Below, piece by piece: positions 10,112 to 17,784 of a DNA stretch of 17,784 nt. Location: positions 1 to 17,784 of the forward strand of contig JAPEVF010000924.1 of assembly GCA_029747585.1 (NCBI GenBank), in the 5' to 3' direction. Numbering within the stretch: position 1 is the stretch's first letter; each line of letters begins with the position of its first letter. The notes beneath the pieces are model-generated. The model had not been told where the DNA came from and did not search any database. It saw nothing but the letters and a program-made list of their open reading frames with translations. The DNA comes from Pleurotus djamor. Lineage: Eukaryota; Basidiomycota; Agaricomycetes; Agaricales; Pleurotaceae. A program made the translations under genes and the position numbers.

Positions 10112-10806
10112 TTACTTTCCGAAGATAGTTCCAAAGGTCGTCCCCTTGAAGCCCATATGCGTACGTCCCGGGTCGATGAAGTCACTGGCACGATGGATTC
10201 GTTAAGTCCGACGGCGAGCAGTTACGCGCGGTGATAATAGGACGCAGCATGAGCAAAATGAGCAGGGTGATCAACGAGATGAATGAACATAGAGGACAAC
10301 TCACATGTAGCCTCTATTCCCTGGTACACCTAATTCCTTCTCGAAGAATGGGAAGATCTTCTTGCTATACTCCTCATTCTGTTCCGGACTCAAGTTGTCC
10401 AAAGATTTCTATAATAAATGCAGGTGAATACTCCTCTTGAAGACCGATAGGTCTTGAACATCTAGATGATCAAGGGGATACTCACGATGGAAAGATTGAA
10501 TGCAGGATCGAGGGAACCGGCGAAAGTGAGGGTTTCATTGTACGTATAGTTGACGGAGATGTAGACTTCGGGTTTGCCTAATGTTTCCGCACCGAACTAT
10601 GTAGTACCATGGGACGATCATCAGCAGACAGTGACGGTAGTCTACGGTTCTTCGGTGCGAAATGTAGTACTCACCTTGGAGAACTTGATAACAAAAGCCT
10701 TGGGGTCATCGAGCTGCGTAGATCAAGGATCAACCTGCTGAGACGCCTTCAAGGTTTGATATGCCGTACGAACCTTGACGTTGGTGACTAAACTGAGTGT
10801 CGGCAT
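10112..10806 (-). CDS. MIF/tautomerase-superfamily protein, five exons, 119 residues
   Basis: The exons, in transcript order, are 10774-10806, 10675-10713, 10486-10596, 10305-10408 and 10112-10184. They total 360 bases and end in TAA. Introns are 60, 78, 77 and 120 bases (phases 0, 0, 0, 2); donors are GTTCGT then GTGAGT three times, and acceptors are CAG or TAG. The start lies in CACAATGCC (A at -3). The protein begins MPTLSLVTNVK. The proline after Met matches the catalytic N-terminal proline of the tautomerase/MIF fold, and LGKPEVYISV (residues 30-39, Lys32) matches GKPPQYIAV of animal MIF. Further matches are a FAGS segment (50-53) resembling FGGS, GVPGNRGYI, and a C-terminal MGF...TTF resembling VGW...STF. 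The CxxC motif of vertebrate MIF is absent, and a TIFGK tail extends a few residues. The length is typical of the family. There is no signal peptide, as in MIF, so it is probably cytosolic. Whether it retains keto-enol tautomerase activity cannot be seen. It appears intact. Confidence 0.93.
10588..10670 (-). repeat. Direct and inverted repeats bracketing intron 2 of the MIF-family gene
   Basis: On the gene strand GTACTACAT occurs just inside the 5' end of intron 2 (10662-10670) and again just before its acceptor (10599-10607). CGCACCGAA inside the intron (10651-10659) is the exact reverse complement of the first nine bases of exon 3 (10588-10596), so a 9-bp stem could bring the two splice sites together. 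Confidence 0.6.
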
Positions 10807-12268
10807 TGTGTTGGTCGATGCGATGAGTAATGCTGATGCGACTGATCAGAGTCCTAAAGTAGTTACTTGAGTATGCACATGACACCGCTGACTGTGTCAT
10901 TCGAGATAACCCACTATGCGACCAGACAGAAAAACAATTCAGACTCCGTGCTAGCATAGTAATTACGTCCAAGTTCGCTTTGAGTTGTATAGTTATCGTT
11001 ATCAGGTGACATTCACGCAAAAATTGCAGTTTGGAGGGAGACAACGGGTTCAACATGGCATGAAGGGGGAGCGAGCGACACAACTTCGTCGTTCATGATA
11101 GTGTTCGAATGTACATGTCGAATTTGAGGACTCTATCGTAGAGTACAAACTCTGGTTCTCATGGATGGTCGGCACCTGGATGGCTAACTTCTAGACGAAT
11201 ATACACGGGAGAAGAGGTTTCCGCGCGTAGACATACCACGGCGAGGCTCAGTAGAGATTTTTGCAGTGCAGAGACAATCTTCCAACGAGCCTCGATGCGG
11301 GTCTGGAACTATTGTGCTGTTCAGAAACGGATGAGGAAAACGAGAGAACCTTTTTGTGGAACGTGGCGAACTCAGCGTTATCATTGGAGGAGCTAGACGG
11401 CTCTGGAGACAGCCTGGAATCATCGGGCAGGATGATACATGATTCATGAACGCTTTCCGAGGTTCATTCATACAACCAGGCGTTTGGTGTATGGGGCCGA
11501 TTAATTGTACTGGAGCAAATCATCAGTGAGTGGGTTACAAGTTTGAATTCCAGCTTTATGAACATGTGGGCTTCCCTTTCAACATTCAGACCGTGTTCTT
11601 TTTACTGTCAGCTGAGGCCCTTCGTGAACCGTGCAAATAGTTGAAAATCTGGATCTGTTTGGACGCACGCGAGGGACGCCTTGGAGGTATCGGGAAAAGA
11701 TTTCGAGATACAGAAGGTCATGGCTCGTGCCGCGAAGACATTCTGGGGGCCTGTTACGAGTGTCGCGTGGTCGAGCTGTCTTGGTATGAGATTGCTGTAT
11801 ACCTGATTTGTGTAGAACGACGGTTCGAACGGACGGACGGCCTTGACACGACCAAGCACCGACTGCGTTCGAAGGCGTTGTGAGCTACCTAGCAAACGTG
11901 AAAGAATAAACTCGTACATTAATGGTATTGAACAGATGCCGTGCTTGTCGGAAGGAGTACTCGAAAGTAAATGGTTGCGGATTCGAAGAAGATAACACGC
12001 ATGATGAGAGATTGGCTTGCTGAATGGAGGCAGCTTTACCGAAGACAAGCATGTTTGTAGATAGGATTCGTAGGTCTGTCCTCACATGTGTGATAGACGT
12101 TCGTTCAAGTTCAGACGAGTGTGCAGGCCCACTTGTCATGTTTCTTCACGATCATGTTCAACACCTCTCAGTCGGAGATCAGGTCTCCAGGACGATACCC
12201 GGGAGTGACTGAGTTGTAACGTCGCAAACCGGGAGTGATTACATTTACTGAGACTCTTGACTTGTCGA
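10807..12268. other. Upstream flank of the MIF-family gene plus ambiguous sequence
   Basis: The first few hundred bases should include the promoter of the minus-strand MIF-family gene; I see no clear TATA box. Further right, several overlapping open frames exist without a recognisable product: a minus frame at 11608-12048 starting only at TTG, an alternative minus frame across about 11590-11890 without a start codon, and an acidic plus frame with a true ATG at 11261-11449 (ending SLEELDGSGDSLESSG). Competing frames on both strands and no domain argue against confident gene calls. Confidence 0.4.
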
Positions 12269-12418
12269 TTACGCGAGTTCAATCCCAGAAAGTATGAATT
12301 GCAAGTTTGGCATGACCGTTGATCTGTGGACATGACAAGAGAGTAAGCTCTTCCGAAGAGAAAGTATAAACATATCACTTAGTGACTTACGTGTCTTGCA
12401 ACTCCACGAAGTCAACCG
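12269..12418 (-). other. Possible 3' exons of an unrecognised minus-strand gene
   Basis: A strong GTAAGT donor (12385-12390) pairs with a CCACAG acceptor 67 bases downstream (intron 12324-12390). Joining the flanking pieces (12391-12418 and 12269-12323) gives an open frame, VDFVELQDT then STVMPNLQFILSGIELA, ending at TAA 12269-12271. The upstream piece needs a CTTAG acceptor at 12419-12423 and would be a 28-base exon, which is unusually small. No upstream exon could be assigned and the peptide matches no family I know. Confidence 0.2.
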
Positions 12419-12792
12419 CTAAGTCCAGTGGCCCAGGTCATTCCCAAGAGTTTCCCCGAAGTGGGCCTCGGAGTCGACTGGAAGCTGGCATGAACGCCAT
12501 AAATTAGGATAGAGTCACTAGAGCAGGCGGTACAGTTTTTTCGATTCATTGGAGAATATTTGAATCGCATATCGCGGATACGGCCAAGTTCCAAGAAAGA
12601 AGGTCACTGATCGACAGAAACGGCGCAGTGGGTGCCATCGGTTAAGAAATTAGCGCCTATTATTCTCCATTTCTCCTCCTTACCATTTCAACCTAACATT
12701 CCCCAAGGCCTCACGACGGGCGATTCGACGATAAACCTACCCAACTCCTCTGATTTCTTCATGCTATTGCATACCTAAAGGGCCCCTGCGTT

Positions 12793-13039
12793 ATGATTGC
12801 CCAAGAAAGCCGAACAGTGGACGACTCATCTCCAGTCATCGCTTTTACCAACAAAATCCCTCAGGATGAGGCGCAAAGTCGACCACCTCCTCGTAGATCA
12901 ATGGGGAATAATGGGCAAGACGAGGCCTTTCTGAGGCCGCGTGTTGTCGAACCTATAAATCTTCGGGGTGCTGGAAGCACACTCTTTTCCTCTCCAGCCG
13001 TCGTGAAGATGTTCAATCCGCTCAAGCTCAAGGCTTCTG
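12793..13039 (+). CDS. Candidate first exon of an unrecognised protein
   Basis: An ATG at 12793 follows a pyrimidine-rich leader (12655-12750), as often seen ahead of fungal genes. The frame encodes 82 residues (MIAQESRTVDDSSP..., a PPPRR motif, ending MFNPLKLKAS) and meets a GTAAGC donor at 13040. An internal ATG at 13010 (MFNPLKLKAS) has A at -3 and could be the true start of a small protein with a basic N-terminus. I could not fix the next exon: acceptors at about 13078, 13094 and 13099 each give short continuations. A plausible downstream piece is an open stretch at about 13482-13616 (AYGLPTKEHAYHPFVKGG, then a stop), but joining it is guesswork. Confidence 0.3.
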
Positions 13040-13639
13040 GTAAGCACGTCTTAGTTTTGATGCGCCTTGTTGATTCAGCGTCTGTGTTCCCAGAATAGAT
13101 ACGTCGCGCGCTCACCGTCGCCCCCTTTGGGGGACTTTCGTGCGGCGCGTGAACTCTGCACCATAGAATTGCGTTGACCGATGCCAGTACATCATCTCAT
13201 ACGATGCTCATAGTCCTTAGCTCATCATCGCCTCGGTCGCGTGCAAGCGGTTGGGCTGGCATCCATCTGTATCATCCCTCGCTCGATCTTGTCGACGCTA
13301 AACCGGACGCACGGTGCTGTTATTGTGGGCCCCATTGCGGGTTTCTCTGACATGCACTGGTTCCGTCCGAAGGGGACGCAGGGTGCGCACATGTCCTGTC
13401 ATGAACCCATCTTTGCGAGGGCATTCTATATCAGGAAAATCTCGGTGACTCACTTCTCCGGCATCTGGTACACTCAGCATTGCCGCCTACGGCCTTCCAA
13501 CCAAAGAACATGCGTACCACCCCTTCGTAAAGGGCGGGATTCCCGACTTCTGGACAAGACAGTCGTTCTCGTCCCTTCGTCTTCTTTCTCATCGTGGGGA
13601 AGAAGTCAATATATGAAGAAGAGATGATACACGATTACG

Positions 13640-13821
13640 CCGGAGTGGGTTTATTATAGTTCAAGTCGAGGTTAGAGAAGACATATAACACAAATGGTGA
13701 TTAGGTCACGGAGCAACGATAGCAAGAGTCCACACGCTATTCAGAAACGAAGAAGCGGGATTCTGTTTGCTGGTCGGCATAGGCATTGTGCCACTCCGTG
13801 GACGCAACAGGGGTCATGCCC
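13640..13821. other. Short region between candidate genes; nothing identified
   Basis: This lies between the weak plus-strand candidate ending near 13616 and the 3' end of the minus-strand bHLH-like gene. It holds only a 61-codon plus frame (13694-13879) without recognisable content, which ends close to a GTGAGT at 13877. Confidence 0.4.
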
Positions 13822-13979
13822 TTACCCGTTGTTCTGGCATACGCAAGATAATCGGACGCTAGAATCGTGGCCGAGGTGAGTATAAATCACGTAGGGAAAG
13901 ACTCGGATCGTACCCAAATTCAATCCTCTCACTATCGTGCATCTACCACGTTGTCGAAATATTGTTACGATTTCCTTCG

Positions 13980-15435
13980 TCAATGCATGTTCGACGGCGT
14001 TTCGTTTTTGATCCTTTTCCTTCTTTCGGGCCTTTTGCCCATCTTGTGCAGTTGACCCACACCTGAAATGACTGGAGGAAGATGAAGAAAGAATCGCCCC
14101 GTCCACTGTTAAAGGGTCCGAGGACCATGACCCATGAACAACGCCCCATTCCTCGACGACGTGCATTCTGGGAGGTACGTCTTTATTGGCAATCAGGTAT
14201 TGGATAACTTTGATCGCTGATTTACATAATGCCCACTCAGCCTGTGGTTTGTTATTGTTACACAGCACGTACCTGTCCTCAGGGCATTGTTGGATGTCTC
14301 GCACCTGGGGAAGAGAACCTTGAAGAGATTTTTTTGCCTCCTCCCGTGCTCTGTTGCGACTGCGATCGGCGGCCTGCTTCTTGACCCTCCTATGGTCAGG
14401 AAGTACAGTGTCACCCATGCGGGCCGCAGCTGCATACAGTGTGGGTGAGAGGGCGACATCGGTCTATGACGGGCACAGAGTGTTGGAACCCCAATATTCA
14501 GCCCGTCTGGAACTCGGTTGAAGTCAATAAGCCAGACTTACTGGATAATCGATGCTACCGTTGTTCCATTGCGGTCCGGAAATTGGGTTTGCCTCGCTGT
14601 GACTGCCCGCGTTCGAGTGTCTCAACCAAGGGGTATCGGGAGGCTGCACTGAAGTTCGGCTCTCAGGGGTCGCGAACCCAGCATGAACGCGAACAGAGGA
14701 AATCTGAGCGGCAGGTTAGCGTTATCGTGCAGGGTGGATGCGACAGCTCACAATCACGCGTTGGCCAAATTGCGTTTCAACACGCTCGCCTCCCAAGTCC
14801 ATTTGCTCGTCGCCCGCCACTTCGTATGTCGAGCCAGCATGAAACGTCCTTTGCGCTTGAGGAACATCTGGCGGAAGGGCAAGACGACTTTCCATGATCA
14901 AGGGCTCGCTGGAAACATCTCCATACTGAACAGCAGAGGCGAGGATGTTGGGTACCCCGATAGCTGGCTGGAAAAGTGTAAACGGAGCGAAGCCTTCCAG
15001 GGTGCTAAATATCGGAGACTCAAATCCAACCTCATCGACATAGTCTGCAGTGTCGGAGCGGTTGCAGGGGATCGGGAAGGATGCAACGCCAGTCGCAGGA
15101 TGGATAAACCCAAAGCAACTGATGTCATGCAACGCGGTGTTATTGATAGCCACATAAGAAGAGGGCGTTGGTTGGCCATGGACTCTGCCAATGTTAAAAC
15201 CTTCTTCAGCCCCTTCTTGAGCTTGTGCTCCTTCGACAGTTCCTTGGATCTTGGCGCCCGCTATCGTGTCGTAGGGAGATTGGAACAGCTCGCCAACTTC
15301 ACGTCGAAAAGCGGAGTTAATGACGCTCCCGTGCACACTTTGAAGTACCTCTGTGATGGACTCATGGTTTGCATGGAAGGCTGTGGGGTGGTGGTCGTTA
15401 GGCGCGACCTGGATAGTCTTTGGGAGCGAATCCAT
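13980..15435 (-). CDS. Putative basic helix-loop-helix-like transcription factor, spliced, 3' end uncertain
   Basis: Exon 15435-14752 (228 codons from MDSLPK) has a GTGAGC donor, and a 48-base intron with a CTAAC branch-like site leads to exon 14703-14542 (54 codons). A 78-base intron (GTAAGT...CATAG) leads to the exon starting at 14463; all joins are phase 0. The N-terminal about 280 residues are low complexity. Residues 306-334 (HRRVKKQAADRSRNR... ending SLQGSLP) resemble the basic region and helix 1 of bHLH factors: the D/E-to-P distance is 20 residues, as in USF. AEWALCKSAIKVIQYL (357-372) resembles helix 2, with A..VI..L in place of A..YI..L. The intervening loop is about 22 residues, or almost absent if a GTGCGA...CACAG 63-base segment (14242-14304, also frame-neutral) is an intron. 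The 3' end either reads on to a stop at 13822 or splices from 14178 (weak GTACCT donor) to 14105, ending at 13980 with a nuclear-localisation-like KRPERRKR. The first exon may begin further upstream, since the frame is open to a TTTAG acceptor at 15533-15535. The gene looks real; the family call is tentative. Confidence 0.55.
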
Positions 15436-16117
15436 GCCGTAGACGGAGAACAAGCAGGATCCAATCGCTGGACTGCTTGGAAACGTGCTGAAGGAAGGGG
15501 GTACCGCGATGACCACGTCCGTCGTCCGTCCCTAAATACTTTCAGTTTTCTACCCAGCATCTCCGCGATATTGTCTGCCGCAATGATCTTCAAGCCTCTG
15601 AGTGGGGGTTGCGGGTCTTGAATACTTACTTAGACGCTCTGGATGACAGGTCAGCCAACTTGTACTGCTTCAGGTGGCGGGTCACCGCAACCACAACCGC
15701 GGGATAATAAAATAAAGGTGAATTACAGGTGAATTCGCATGAAAATACCAACCCACCATTAATTTCCTAGCCTCTCGCATTTTTGTGTCGGCCCAGAGCA
15801 TCGCTCACGACAAGCCCTATTCAAGTTCCATCTACTCCTTCAAGGAAACAAGAACCTACAAGAACAGACCACAAGGTATGCCCAGTAATCGTTGAATCCT
15901 CCGATCTCAAGCTATCTCAAGCCCAAAGTCGGTCTGGAGTGAGCTGTGCCATATACGAACCTATTGGAAGCTGTCGCTTTCCGATGCCAATGGTTGCTTC
16001 ACACACCCCGCTTATCATTGGGTCGATTAAACCCGTGGGTCGTTGGAGACCCAACCTTGCTTGTCCTTGATTGGCGTGGAGGATAATGAGACGGGTCAGA
16101 CTGCCGTAAAGGTTACA

Positions 16118-16147
16118 ACGGTTCGAATGACCAGTTCGTTGAACCGT
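16118..16147. repeat. Inverted repeat (ACGGTTC ... GAACCGT)
   Basis: Seven-base perfect arms surround a 16-base loop, with further partial pairing (GAATGA/TCGTT) extending the stem. It contains GGTTCGAAT, which resembles a tRNA T-loop, but the tRNA arms do not form. Confidence 0.5.
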
Positions 16148-16226
16148 GTGAAGGCCAGTCCTTTGTAGGAACTGAGGACTGGAGCCCAAGCCCTTCACTC
16201 AACCCCAACCCCTTCACTGAACCTCG

Positions 16227-16251
16227 GTACCTTGCGTGTACCTTGCGTGTA
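16227..16251. repeat. Tandem duplication of an 11-mer (GTACCTTGCGT x2 + GTA)
   Basis: Two perfect abutting copies and a partial third. Confidence 0.75.
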
Positions 16252-16992
16252 GACCTCCAAAGACATTTGTCTTCTTCTCAGTCTACAATTCCTTTATACT
16301 TACAAAAATGGATTTGGCCCTTGCCTTCAACTCGTGGTGCTGTTCACACCGGACAGACTTATCCTCTTAAATGTCCACACCCCGTTGTCCTCCACCTTGA
16401 ACTCATTGCTCCCCAATTCATCATGGAAGTCACGAGTGGGCTAGCGTCCCCACAATCAACCTTATGCATGCCCTCAACTCGTTTACTTCCCCATGCGGAT
16501 GTCCGCGATACACTGATCAGTATATGAGAAAGGTGATCCTCCTTTTCGAAGAGGACCAGGACAAGGCCTATTTCCCGTTAGGCACGGCTTTCTGGTGCCG
16601 CGGAGCTCAGGAAGGGTGCACAAGAGGGTGAGCCGCACACATCACTGAGTGCGTCGTCGAGCACTTGACCACAACTTACTCAATTAGGAGCTGACTTTGA
16701 TGAAAATCGACACAACGCCCATCATGCATCATGGTCCAAGGCGATTCACTGTGACCTGTCAAGGAAACAGAGACCGACGCACTAGAGTATTTCAGGCTCC
16801 GAGTCAATGATGTACGTCCCAGTTCGCTGTGACCACCTTTACTCGCAACGTGAAGACACCTCGGTCCAGCTAGACTAACTTTCTGGTCCCTCTCCCTTAT
16901 CATCGCCCCGCGGCGACATCCAAAGTTGAGACCAGCTCAGTAGCTGTGTTGATGGACTTGCGCCGAGCGGAGTCCCATTCACTACACCAATA

Positions 16993-17013
16993 CTCAGCAC
17001 TCAGCGCTCAGCG
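16993..17013. repeat. Three-unit 7-mer array (CTCAGCA, CTCAGCG x2)
   Basis: Three abutting 7-base units, one differing at the last base, with the same period as the unrelated arrays in the left part of the window. Confidence 0.7.
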
Positions 17014-17050
17014 CCTACTCTACAGGAGACCAGGAACTGGATAAATTATC

Positions 17051-17187
17051 GGTACAGCTTGGGTACAGCATGGTGATACCGTGAATACTTACTTTTGACC
17101 CATCATCATCCAAAAAAGCGTAAGATATATAGGACGGGGCAATGCCGATGAACAGTTGTCTCCGACTAATTCCCAACTAATTCCTAG
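17051..17187. repeat. Two 11-base-period duplications (GGTACAGC, CTAATTCC)
   Basis: GGTACAGC begins at 17051 and again at 17062. CTAATTCC begins at 17166 and again at 17177. Both have a spacing of exactly 11 bases. Confidence 0.6.
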
Positions 17188-17356
17188 AGAGTAACGATTT
17201 CTAGCGGAACCTTCAACCTGCATTGATCAACCCGAACATGACATCGAAGCCAAGGCGATAAGACGAATCCTCAGTCAAAGGGGGATAGAGAGAGGATCGC
17301 CTGAGTGTTGTTTTGGCACCTTCATCGTGACAGCAACACCAAACGCTTGTACTTAC

Positions 17357-17470
17357 TACTACCTCGTTGCTCCCCCATCCGAGATTGGACATGTGCTGTT
17401 CCTCGCCTGAACGGGCGAGCTTGTACATGGAAGGTTCATTGTGCTCTTCAGACACCCAAGTGCGCGGAAA
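17357..17470 (-). CDS. Candidate internal exon of an unrecognised gene
   Basis: A 38-codon open segment is bounded upstream by a possible acceptor (AATATAG, TAG at 17471-17473) and downstream by a strong GTAAGTAC donor (17351-17356). It encodes FPRTWVSEEHNEPSMYKLAR, then SGEEQHMSNLGWGSNEVV, a well-mixed hydrophilic composition typical of coding sequence. If unspliced, the frame continues to a stop at 17213 with a product ending LGFDVMFGLINAG. With an ACACTCAG acceptor 56 bases downstream, the product would end shortly after. No ATG opens the exon, so upstream exons would be needed, perhaps beyond the right edge. The family is unknown. Confidence 0.25.
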
Positions 17471-17522
17471 CTATATTGTCTGGGTCCATCCATGGGATAA
17501 TGGAATCTTGGATGGATTGTAG

Positions 17523-17601
17523 GGCTGCCAACCGTACCGTATACGGGGCACGGCCGTATGTGAGAGTATTGAGACGGTTACGGACCGTATACTAGGCAGC
17601 C
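17523..17601. repeat. Imperfect inverted repeat with GGCTGCC termini and CCGTATACGG core motifs
   Basis: GGCTGCC (17523-17529) and GGCAGCC (17595-17601) are perfect inverted ends about 80 bases apart. Inside are the palindromes CCGTATACGG and ACGGCCGT and a second ACCGTATAC near the right end; GGGGATACGGGG follows just outside. This could be a small non-autonomous element (MITE) or an accidental cluster. I see no clear target-site duplication. Confidence 0.4.
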
Positions 17602-17784
17602 GTCGACGGGTCTGGGTCAGAGGGGATACGGGGACGGTTCTGTCATCTCCTATGGACGGGCGCTTGGATCAGGGGCTCNTCGACTTGGGGCGAATTATAA
17701 CACTATCTTCCCCAGCCTCAAACACCATGAACCGGCTTTCGTTTCGTTTGATTCTACTCCATTTATGTATAGCAAGGTGTTAGA
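17602..17784. other. Right edge, nothing identified
   Basis: This is GC-rich at first, then AT-richer from about 17690; it contains an ambiguous base at 17679. There is no open frame or motif I can support. Confidence 0.4.

Larger units (their letters stand above)
15533..17356. other. Probable promoter flank followed by gene-free sequence with short duplications
   Basis: The left part should contain the 5' flank of the bHLH-like gene. A strong GTAAGTATTC donor on the minus strand near 15630 suggests an upstream, perhaps untranslated, exon. No open frame further right is recognisable; those at 15783-16070, 16243-16527 and 16676-16903 are under 100 codons and featureless. The stretch carries 11-base tandem duplications at 16227-16251, 17051-17069 and 17166-17187, a 7-base array at 16993-17013, and a hairpin at 16118-16147. 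A second minus-strand GTAAGTATTC occurs near 17090. Confidence 0.45.

Noticed and set aside
10730..11083. 117-codon minus-strand open frame overlapping the MIF-family start
   Set aside because: It reads through the 5' flank and intron 1 in another frame; the MIF exon chain explains the region better.
11608..12048. 146-codon minus-strand open frame
   Set aside because: It starts only at TTG, a competing minus-strand frame over part of it is also open, and neither resembles a known protein. Kept only as a note in the region entry.
12262..12290. tRNA-like GCGAGTTCAATCCC
   Set aside because: The flanking bases do not form a T-stem and no cloverleaf could be drawn.
13241..13627. 128-codon plus-strand open frame
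   Set aside because: It starts only at GTG, and another frame over its 3' part (ending ...GEEVNI) looks more protein-like.
14439..14897. 152-codon plus-strand open frame
   Set aside because: Antisense to exons and introns of the same minus-strand gene.
14683..15621. 312-codon plus-strand open frame
   Set aside because: It lies antisense to the well-spliced bHLH-like gene. The minus-strand exons have consistent splice sites and phases, so this is a shadow frame.

Overview
The window looks like nuclear DNA from a basidiomycete fungus, probably an agaricomycete. The evidence is a gene split by short introns (60-120 bases, mostly GTGAGT donors and YAG acceptors), a serine-rich exon carrying a KIRFAPLPDPRR-type motif that I associate with basidiomycete proteins, and long gene-poor stretches full of short tandem repeats. 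Seven ambiguous bases (411, 420, 4946, 7123, 7124, 7245, 17679) indicate a draft assembly.

Layout. At 2-391 (minus) lies the 5' exon of a gene running off the left edge. From 392 to about 4930 I see no convincing gene. Instead there are many short tandem arrays, several with an exact 7-base period although their motifs are unrelated, and four G-quadruplex-capable tracts. From about 4930 to 10111 the sequence is less repetitive and holds two long overlapping minus-strand open frames (5170-6742) of unknown meaning. At 10112-10806 (minus) is the best gene in the window: a complete five-exon gene for a 119-residue macrophage migration inhibitory factor (MIF)/tautomerase-superfamily protein. Its exons join in frame with no stop, and it has the N-terminal proline. 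From 10807 to 13800 there are only weak exon candidates. At about 13980-15435 (minus) is a spliced gene with a long low-complexity N-terminal half and a basic helix-loop-helix-like segment, so possibly a transcription factor; its 3' end is uncertain. From 15533 to the right edge there are short duplications, a hairpin, one candidate minus-strand exon (17357-17470), and an inverted-repeat cluster rich in CGTATACGG (17523-17601).

The recognised genes do not form a pathway or cluster. I see no rRNA, convincing tRNA, CRISPR array, recognisable transposase or reverse transcriptase. The most interesting items are the MIF-family gene with repeat-bounded intron 2, the shared 7-base and 11-base periods of unrelated tandem duplications, and the bHLH-like gene.
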